Shown: piece after piece, positions 56,040-64,000 of the stretch | Position numbering within the stretch: position 1 is the stretch's first letter | Layout: the number at the start of each line of letters is the position of its first letter | NCBI RefSeq assembly: GCF_026210795.1 | Contig: NC_089429.1 | Coordinates: 3,348,001-3,412,000 of the forward strand | Source of the DNA: Rhizophagus irregularis | Taxonomy: Eukaryota; Glomeromycota; Glomeromycetes; Glomerales; Glomeraceae | DNA length: 64,000 nucleotides | Direction of reading: 5' to 3' | The notes under the pieces: generated by a model | What the model was told of the DNA's origin: nothing | Database searches by the model: none | The model's input: the letters and a program-made list of their open reading frames with translations, nothing else | Made by a program: the position numbers and the translations under genes

Positions 56040-56850
56040 ATTGTTTAGGGGCTAGTGCTCCTAACAGATCGGTTCAGACCTTCCTTTTTTTAAATCCTGG
56101 TCGTTCAGTTTCATCTCACGTCCAGGTTTTTTTTTTAAAAAAAAAGGGAATGTTAATTAGTACGTTCCCTTAAGTAAAAATAAAAAAAAAACAAAAAAAA
56201 GAAACGAACTTACCATAGTTCGTTCTTTTTTTTAAATCCTGGTCATTCAGCTTCGCTTCACGTCCAGGTTTCCTAAAAAAAAAAAGGGAACGTTAATTAG
56301 TACGTTCCCTTAAGTAAAAATAAAAACAAAACAAAAAAAAGAAACGAACTTACCATAGTTTGTTCTTTTTTTTTAAATCCTGGTCGTTCAGCTTCGCATC
56401 ATGTCCAGGTTTTCTAAAAAAAAGAAAGGGAATGTTAATTAGTATGTTCCCTTAAGTAAAAATAAAAAAAACAAAAAAAAAATGAACTTACCATAGTTCA
56501 TTTTTTTTAAATCCTGGTCGTTCAGCTTCGTCTCACGTCCAGGTTTCCTTAAAAAAAAAAGAAAGGGAACGTTAATTACGTTCTCTTAAGTAAAAATAAA
56601 AAAAAAACTTAAAAAAAAGGAACGAACTTACCATAGTTCGTTCATTTTTTTTAAATCCTGGTCGTGTTGTTAGACTTCGTTCATCCAGGCTTCCTACTAA
56701 AAAAGAAGGGAACTGTTAATTACGTTCCCTCAAGTAAAAATAACAAAAAAAAAGAAACGAATTTACCTAGTTCGTTCTTTTAAATCTTAGTCGTCCGGCT
56801 TCGTCCATTCATCCAGGAAAAGGTTTTTTAAAAAAAAAAATTTTTTTTTT
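56040..56850 (-). repeat. tandem array of about 145-bp units, minus-strand exon-like modules
   Basis: Six units. On the minus strand each has TTTTTTTTAG, a core AACCTGGACGTGAAGCGAAG…AATGACCAGGATTT of about 60 nt ending GAACTATG, then GTAAGTTCGTT. In the unit at about 56215–56275 only one frame of the core is open. CCTGGAC and CCAGG at the core ends could pair. GGGAACGTTAATTA/ACGTTCCC inverted motifs lie between cores. Confidence 0.6.
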
Positions 56851-56994
56851 TATTTAAAAAAAAATTTGATCTGAATCTGTTCAGATCGGATCAGATTTTC
56901 TTGTATTATAGGGCATTTCACTGGTTGAAATTTATGCTATTGGGTATTTAGTATATCGGTATATTTGATTGGCCGATCTACACATCTTTTTTTT

Positions 56995-58480
56995 TGTAGA
57001 TTCCGGGTAAGTCCTAAAAAAAAGGCCAAAAAAAAGTGAAAGTCCTAAAAAGACAAAAAAAATGACCAAGAAAAAAAGAAGACAGTGTCTTAAAAAAAGT
57101 GAAGACCGAAAGAAAGAAAAAACCGAAATGAAAGACCAAAAAAAAAGAGGGAGAAGTCCTAAAAAGAAAGACCGAAAAAAATGTAAAAAGTGTCTAAAAA
57201 TTTTGTTTTTTTATGTAAGAACGTTCATTAACGTTCTTTTACTGCTTTTTTTTTGTAGATTTTGGCCGGAACTTAGAAATGGAGATCGGTGAGTATTTTT
57301 AAAAGGAGTAAGCAAGTTTTTCTTTAATTTTTCATATGTAAGAACGTTTATTAACGTTCTTTTACTTTTCATTTTTTGTAGATTTCGGCCTGTGAACTTG
57401 AAATTAGGATCAGTAAGTGTTTTTAAAGAGGAAAGCAGGAGGTTTTTTTATGTAAGAACGTTTATTAACGTTCTTTACTTCTTTTTTTTGTAGATTTTAG
57501 CCTGCAATTCGGAAATAGGGACCGGTGGGTATTTGGAGAAGTAGGAGGTTTTTTTTTGTTTTTTTTATGTAAGAACGTTTATTAACGTTCTTTTATTTTT
57601 TTTTTGTAGATTTTGGTCCGGAACTCAGAAATGGAGACCGTTGGTGAGTATTTTTAAAGGAAGGAAGGGGATTTTTAAATTTTTCTTCATGTAAAAACGT
57701 ATATTAATGTTCTTTTATTTCTATTTTTTTGTAGATTTCGGCCCGGAACTCAGAAATGGAGACCGGTAAATATTTTTAAAAAGGGAAGTAGGGGTTTTTT
57801 ATTTTATTTATGTAAGAACGTTTATTAACGTTCTTTTATTTCTATTTTTTTGTAGATTTCAGCCCGGAACTCAGAAATGGAGACCGGTGAGTATTTTTAA
57901 AAAAGGGAAGTGGGGGTTTTTTATTTTATTTATGTAAGAACGTTTATTAACGTTCTTTTACTTCTTTTTTTTGTAGATTTTAGCCTGCAACTCGGAAATA
58001 GAGACCAGTGAGTATTTGGAAAAGTAGGGGTTTTTTGTTTTCTTTATGTAAGAACGTTTATTAACGTTACTTTACTTCTTTTATTGTAGATTTTAGCCTG
58101 GAACTTGAAAATGGAGACCGGTGAGTATTTCTAAATGTTTTTTTATATTTCTTCATGTAAGAACATTTATTAACGTTCTTTTACTACCTTTTTTTGTAGA
58201 TTTTAGCCCGGAATTCGGAAATGGTGACCAGTGGTGAGTATTTTTAAAGGGAGGAAGCGGATTTTTTTAATTTTTCTTTATGTAAGAACGTTTATTAATG
58301 TTCCTTTACTTCTTTTTTTGTAGATTTTAGTTCAGAACTTGGAAATGGAGACCGGTGAGTATTTCTAAAAGAGGAAGTTGTTTTTTTATATTTCTTCATG
58401 TAAGGACGTTAATAATGTTTCTTTTTTTTATCATTTTTATTAGGGACATGGATTCTTGGATAATAATACAAACTGTAAGT
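56995..58480 (+). repeat. tandem array of 30–34 nt exon-like modules, plus orientation
   Basis: Ten regular units (first core 57259–57288, last near 58324) with a 110–125 bp period. Each is TTTTTTTGTAG, a core such as ATTTCGGCCCGGAACTCAGA plus AATGGAGACCG, then GTGAGTATTT or GTAAGTGTTT. An inverted repeat AAGAACGTTTATTAACGTTC lies between cores. A last module at about 58456 is bordered by TTTTTATTAG and GTAAGTTGAG. The 31-nt consensus core has no stop in any frame; several variants (ATTTTAGCC, GAAATAG) do. A plus-strand frame at 57062–57292 (Lys/Arg-rich) runs into the array. Confidence 0.7.
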
Positions 58481-58484
58481 TGAG

Positions 58485-59500
58485 TGGATGAAGGAGATTC
58501 TAAATTAATATTTATTATTGTAATATTACGAAAAATCAGTGATTTAACTTGTTGACTGGTATATGCATGATAGGTTACCGATAGGTACCCGATATGTGAC
58601 TAATTGGTATATTTAAGTAGGGTTTTGTATTATTTAAAGCAATAAAGAGTTTAACTTGCAGTGTAATTCTAGTATAAATAGTATAAATGCATTTTATAAA
58701 TTATAATAACCCGGATTGATATGTTGGGGTTAAAATCTATGGCCCAATCAGAATTTGTTGTTGTAATCAAGCGATTGATTACATGATTTTGGTATTTATA
58801 TTTCGCACTTTATTTATTTTTTTTTTCTTTCGTAAAAACCTTTCTCTTAAACTTTTTATTTAAAACAAACTCTTTACTTAGTTATTATGAAATAATAATA
58901 TTATTATATTTTTTTATTTATTTTTATATTAGAAATAAACATAAAGGTATATTTTCATTATGCTTGTTTTTTTCTTTTATATATACATTTTCTATTGACG
59001 TTCTAATACTTTTTTTCTTTTCTCCCACTAATGTTTTTTACCACTTATTAACATTTTCTATTAATATTAAATACTACTAACATGTTTTTATTAACATTCT
59101 CGTATTAATATTTTCTATTTTACTAACTTTTTTTTCTTTCTACTAACATTTTTACTAACATTTTCTATATTTACCACTAACGTTTTTATTAACATTTCTA
59201 TTTTTATTTCTCTTATTAATTAATATACTTACTAATATTTTCACTAATATTTCTTTTAAATGTTAAACAGATAATTTTATTATCATTGCTACTTTCAGTA
59301 GAACTTTACATATTACATAGTATAATTATTTATTTTTAATGTTCAACTTTATTTGATTTTACGTATGTAGTAGATAGAGTAAGACTTGTATTATTGTTTA
59401 AATTTTAATAAAGTTGAATTTCATTTTATCTGAATTAAAATAAAAAAAAGAGATATATATCTATTAGTTTTAATATGAAATTTATAGCTACTAACTGATG
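58485..59500. other. AT-rich DNA within the non-autonomous element, no gene seen
   Basis: Pyrimidine-rich 'ACTAACATTTTCTATTAAC' repeats at 58990–59270 resemble 2050–2280 in the same orientation, including the ending TTTTAAATGTTAAACAGAT. No coding signal. Confidence 0.45.
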
Positions 59501-59882
59501 TATTACAAATATTTTACTACCCGATATATGTGTGTTAAATATATGATATCTATAATATATATCACTGATATTTGACTACCCGATATGTATAAGATATATA
59601 CGTGATGTTTACAAGATATGTCACCAATATTTGACTACCCGATATGTATAAGATATATACATGATGTTTACAAGATATGTCACCGATATTTGACTACCCG
59701 ATATGTGTAAGATGTATATATGATGTTTACAGTATATGTCACTGATTTTCTACATTTCTACTACACATATCGGGTACCTGATATGTGTAGTATTGTTAAA
59801 TATCATACACATATATCACATATATTATACACATATCAGGTACCCGATATGTACCCGATAGTATTAATTTTGACCAGTGCCA

Positions 59883-60195
59883 ATTTGTCCATGCCCAAAA
59901 GTTTTGATTTTGACCAATGCAATTTGATATAAAAGTGCCATAAATCAGACAATATTAGGCAAATTTTAAGCTGTTAATCAAATATGATAATTTTTTGCTA
60001 AATTTTTATTGAATTTTTATTGAATTGTCAATTTTTCATAAATCTGAAGTACATATTTGAATATTGTAAATTTTAGGTTGATTTTTTGATTTCAACCAGC
60101 ATCAATCAGCCATCAATCAAATATGATGATTTTTTGCTAAATTTTTATTAAATTTTTATTGAATTATCAATTTTTCATAAATTGGAAGTACATAT
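59883..60195. other. AT-rich spacer with duplicated segment
   Basis: A stretch containing AATCAAATATGATAATTTTT and TTGAATTGTCAATTTTTCAT is present twice (about 59975–60050 and 60110–60190). ATTTTGACCAATG at 59907–59919 resembles a degenerate CACTA-type terminus. Confidence 0.45.
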
Positions 60196-60643
60196 CACTA
60201 GTCGAAATAAGGCAAATCGGAAGTAAGGTAAATCGGCCAAATTTCGGCCAAATTTCAGATAAATTTCGGATATGATCGATAATCGGCTGACATTCGGCAT
60301 AGCTGATTTGTGGTGCAAAATTCCGATTTCGGATATGATTGATAATTGGCTGCATATCAGATGATATTCGGCATAGCCGATTTGCGGTGTAAAATTCCGA
60401 TATTTGTTTCAAATTCCGATGTTTGCGCATTATAATATTTCGACATTCCGATAATTATATTATATGTAAATTAGACATTTAATAATTCTGATATTTGTAT
60501 TGTATTGTTTTAACATTTAATAAATTTCGATATTTGTATTATTTGAAATTTGTATTATTTTGAAATTTAATAAATTCCGATATTTGTATTATTTGAAATT
60601 ATATGTCATTTCATCAAAATAAAGTTCGAAAAAGATACTAATT

Positions 60644-63600
60644 TCAGCGAATATGAAATTTTCTATTGACTGGATTTACCGCTAAATAGACGTTTGAACT
60701 TCTCCTGCCTGAAATTCGGTATTTCGTTGGTATAAATCGGCCAAGAATATGATGAACTGGAATAATACAGTCGCGGGATTCTAGGTAAAACTCGGTACCC
60801 CATAATTCAACATTGCATATTTCGTCATCTCTAACTCTGAAATGATACCAAATATTTGATGATTCTGCAGGTTTATACCAGCGAATAAATGCTAGATTAT
60901 GTTCGGATAACCCATCCGGCAAATTAACGGCATGTGTAAAAAAGTATTGGACTTGTCCAGGATAGCAATTGATATCACCACTTTCTGTCATAAATTTTGC
61001 CAAGATAAATGAGCTTTTTACATGACGTGATGATATCGAAGAGCTGAATATTTCAGAACCAATTCGGCACCTTCCAAATTGATTCATTTTAACTTGAACT
61101 ATTATCGAATCTTCTACACCTCTCTAAATGGTTTCTGAAATTCCATCGTTTCGTAGCTCGCCATGTAGTATTCAACTATTAAGTCAAGCATATCACTTGA
61201 AATTACAATATCGTTAAATACTGGTCTGAGCATTTCGCCCAGAAATGCTTCTTTTCCTGTGGTGGTCAATTCATGAATGTTTCTTGAAGTCAACCAAAAT
61301 CGCCTCATTTCATCAGCAGAAAATTGGTCGGCTTCTGATAGAGATCAAACAGATGGTCTATTACTAATCAAATCTAGGCCCTTTGATTCCACGCTGGAAT
61401 TAATGATATTACTGATTTGATTATCAAACATCAGGCGGCGCATAATTTCCGGTTCAATTTTCCTTCTGCTATTCAGAAAAGAGCCTAAATTTATTTTAAA
61501 CAAAAGTTGATAAAAATGCATTATTTTAGAAAGTAACAAAAATATTTAAAATATTATACCTAGCATGCCATTCATGCGCTCAAAGGAAAAACACCAGAAT
61601 GTATATAAAGGTCCATAGTCGAGTGAGCATTCACATAAGTGAAGTGATAAATGTAAATTCGGTGTGATTTTATCACGACCGTAATTTTCTTCTATCAACT
61701 TTACTAGGTTAATTAGCCTCTGATGCGCCTCTCTCATGAAATCAACTTCTACAATTCGACTTACTGAAATTGAACAAATTCTCACAAAATTCACGAGAAT
61801 CTTCTGGTCATTCTCAGAAAGATGTTCCCAGAGAGAGACCGTTGCATATATTGTAAAAAATATTTGCCATTGATCTGCAGTAAAATTTGAAAACCCATCT
61901 CCACAATCGACTTTTCCCGGGATTCGACCCAAGTCAGCTGGAACTTTAAATTCATCCATTTTTTTCTGAACTGTTTTCAAAATATGTGTTGTTAATATGC
62001 CATTTTCGATTCAAAGTCTTCTTACAATCCATTTTGCGATGTCCAGAAACAAGCAGTGCATCGGGTCGATTGTAATGAACCGAATTGAATCGAAATATGG
62101 TAGACGCAATAATTCAGACCATCTAACTCCAGTTTGCTTTACAAATCGTTTTTTTGCTGCGTCCGAATTACAGCGTCTCCATCCTATAGCATCTTGACGA
62201 TGTTGAGCTGAATCACGGCAAGTAAACCATTCGTCTATTTCATTTATCTCAGCGAAATTATGCTGCCGATTTTCATAATTCGCCTTCTTTTCGCATCTAT
62301 GACATGACACCAAAGCGGAAATATGTCCGCAAATTTTTCTTGCAGCCGGTATGTCACATGAAACAAGAATCAGAGCTGCGCGAATTCTTTTCCCTTCTTG
62401 ACATTCATACGTTTGATTTAATGTCACTCCTTCCCAAAGTGACTTCAACTCATCAATGATTGGCGCCAGATAGTGATTAATCTTATGTAAACTTACTTCA
62501 TCTGGGCCGGGTAATAAGCCAAAAATCAAGATATTATTACGCTTGAATCTGACATCCCTCGGAAAATTACCGATTGCAGCGTATATTACTCCGGTGCTGT
62601 GGATTGTGCCGTCGAAGGGTTGAAACCAATCCAAATTCAAAATCAATCCGAGGTGCGAATCAGCAACATCAGATCGGAAAAAATTATTCAAACTTTCATC
62701 TGTCGTTTCTTTAAAAGTTTTCCAAACTTCACCATCGTATATATCAGTTAGGATATTATCGAAAGTTGGACGATTTATCCAATGCCTTAGAGAATTTTCA
62801 AAGTTAGGTTGACGATACTAAGGTTGCTTGCCAAAACCTAGAGGTTTAGGCAAGATGGCGTTTTGCCGAAAAGCGAAATTCTGCCGAAACTATATTAAAG
62901 TTATATTAAAAAACTGGCGAAACTTTGGAGAAAGGCGAAACTGCTGAAACTTATTATAAATGCCGAAACTGCCGAAACTCTGCCAAAACTATAATAAATC
63001 TATAGTAAAATTTTGACGAAACTAATCGTAGGATTTTGAAGAGGTTTAGACAAGCAACCTTAGACGATACATTGCTTCCAATTGCTGCTTAATACTCACA
63101 AACGGAAATAATAATTCAGGTTTGATTGAAATTTGGTTATTTAACAATGTTGTTTTCTGTGCCAAAGGTGTTTGGCACAACCTTAATCTTTGAGTTGTCA
63201 AATTAGGAAATTCGACATGGCAACACTTCATGATGGCAGGTTGCTCATTTTGGAGAAAACTTTTTATTTCCTGTTTGTTGTATAATTTGTGGCATTTGGA
63301 ACACGCCACAAAACTATGAAACTGGTCTTCAAGATTAAGGGCTTTTCTTGCTAGATATAAAGTGTCAGGAAATGTGTCAAAATCAGGACTACCGATTTCT
63401 GTTAGAACAAGCTTCAAGAATTTTATCAATGATTCTGTAGCTGTTTCTGGTAAGTTAAACCTGGTTCAGAAGCTTATGATCCATAATAATATCCATAAGA
63501 ACCGATTATTTATTGATTGTTCAGTATCAGAATCTTGAAATATTTCGAAAGGTGGACATGAATAATCTTCAAAAATTTTGTGGTATTCGTCATCATTGGA

Positions 63601-64000
63601 TGGTTCATTATCGGATGATTCATTTCTATCATCAATATTTGCATCTTCCTCCGTAGTATATTCAGAAGATTCAGAAGATTTATCATCTACTATATCTCCT
63701 AATTCAGCAATTATAACCGGTCGAACATATTTTCTTGATCGTTGTCTACTAGGCAATTCAGCTTCCGATTCTCTCATTCGTGGTTCATCTGATATTGAGG
63801 CACTTTCGTATGGTTCGTTACTAGGCAATTCAGCTTCCAATCTTCGTGGTTCTCTGATATTGAGGCACTTTTAGCTTACTAGGCAATTCAGCTTCATCAG
63901 TTAGATGTACTTCTGTTCTTTCTGAATCATCATCTTCTGAATCTTGGTTAATTTCATGGATAGTTTTCGTACGATGATCTACTAATCGTCCATTACATTC
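60644..64000 (-). pseudogene. Tnp2-family transposase, decayed, 5' end outside window
   Basis: Pieces in order: a start region with CNGRLVDHRTKTIHEINQD (about 63990, window edge); acidic Ser-rich 63840–63466; 63429–63063 with SKCHKLYNKQEI zinc-like motif; then across the MITE, 62810–62011 with GLILNLDWFQPFDGT, GVIYAAIGNFPRDVRF, LLPGPDEVSLHKINHYLAPI, CHRCEKKANYENRQHNF and FITIDPMHCLFLDIAKWIV; 61980–61553 with NLHLSLHLCECSLDYGPLYT and FWCFSFERMNGML; an intron near 61552–61498; and C-terminal pieces to 60644. TGA codons at 62011 and 61345 and a frame change near 61100 disable it. The motif order matches fungal Tnp2 transposases; it is a different subfamily from the one at 29469. Confidence 0.82.
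62819..63062. mobile_element. 244-bp hAT-type MITE inside the Tnp2 gene
   Basis: Ends TAAGGTTGCTTGCCAAAACC and, inverted, TAAGGTTGCTTGTCTAAACC. Perfect 8-bp duplications GACGATAC flank it (62811–62818 and 63063–63070), the length expected for hAT superfamily. The interior is a series of 'GCCGAAACT' repeats and has no coding capacity. Removing it with one duplication gives an uninterrupted frame (EAMYRQPNFENS). Confidence 0.9.

Larger units (their letters stand above)
55468..59879. mobile_element. 4.4 kb non-autonomous CACTA-like element
   Basis: Ends are inverted: CACTGGTCAAAATCAATTCT at 55468, and reversed from 59879 CACTGGTCAAAATTAATACT; both continue ATCGGGTACATATCGGGTAC. Direct 3-bp duplications CCA flank it (55465–55467 and 59880–59882). 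Subterminal copies of ACATATCGGGTACCCGATAT-like palindromes cluster at 55490–55640 and 59510–59860, with one near 58570. It contains no transposase, only the exon-like arrays and AT-rich DNA, so movement would need a transposase from another element. Confidence 0.82.
60196..64000. mobile_element. CACTA transposon with decayed Tnp2 gene, running off the window
   Basis: CACTAGTCGAAATAAGGC at 60196 is a CACTA-type terminus, followed by subterminal repeats (two copies of 'CATTCGGCATAGCTGATTTG' and 'AAAATTCCGAT' motifs to about 60560). The minus-strand Tnp2 gene follows. The other end is outside the window. Confidence 0.7.

Noticed and set aside
2363-59919. A single very large CACTA-type element bounded by TACTGGTCGAAATAG and ATTTTGACCAATG
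   Set aside because: The two ends agree only over about ten bases and no 3-bp duplication is present, so they are more likely unrelated old termini.

Overview
The window looks like a repeat-dense region from an AT-rich fungal genome of Glomeromycotina type (Rhizophagus-like). This rests on short GT–AG introns, very AT-rich spacers, and protein families I recognise as highly amplified in that group: fungal Tnp2 transposases, the family-B polymerase with an 'HTDGF' motif, and Gag-like proteins beginning 'MAAVGIAAPIFHG'. I see no conserved single-copy housekeeping gene; almost everything is mobile DNA or repeat.

The core is a set of nested elements. (1) A Maverick/Polinton-like self-synthesising DNA transposon occupies 5001–53939, bounded by long terminal inverted repeats (5001–5668 and 53071–53939), in a tandem-repeat array that resumes on the other side. 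(2) Its middle is opened by LINE sequence at about 13181–46740: one two-ORF LINE on the minus strand plus several 3'-end fragments behind it. (3) That LINE is split inside its RNase H domain by a 24.5 kb CACTA-like transposon (14669–39213; TIR CCCTATAAAAAATATG; 3-bp target duplication CAT). Removing (3) and one target copy rejoins the RNase H frame exactly. Without the inserts the Maverick-like element is about 15 kb, a normal size for the class.

The Maverick-like element encodes a chromodomain integrase, protein-primed-type DNA polymerase B, a D5-like SF3 helicase and an A32/FtsK-like ATPase. Where known Polintons carry jelly-roll capsid proteins and an adenovirus-type cysteine protease, I see instead a retrotransposon-type Gag capsid and a retropepsin-like aspartic protease, with no reverse transcriptase. 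This chimera is the main candidate for an undescribed system. Small genes (zinc ribbons, F-box, two of unknown function, a coiled coil) fill the rest. Several genes share a TGAAGATA-type upstream motif, and both outermost genes start at the exact inner edge of the TIRs. Most large ORFs carry frameshifts or stops, so this copy is decayed.

The CACTA-like element holds a seven-exon Tnp2 transposase (29469–32782), four further genes or gene-like loci of uncertain role, a hAT remnant, 54-bp subterminal repeats and three blocks of a roughly 108-bp palindromic satellite.

The flanks (about 2990–5000 and 53940–58480) are arrays of tiny exon-like modules (about 31–60 nt) between consensus splice sites. 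The right-hand arrays lie inside a 4.4 kb non-autonomous CACTA-like element (55468–59879, TIR CACTGGTCAAAAT, target duplication CCA). From 60196 to the window end is another CACTA element with a decayed Tnp2 gene, broken by a 244-bp hAT-type MITE with an 8-bp target duplication.
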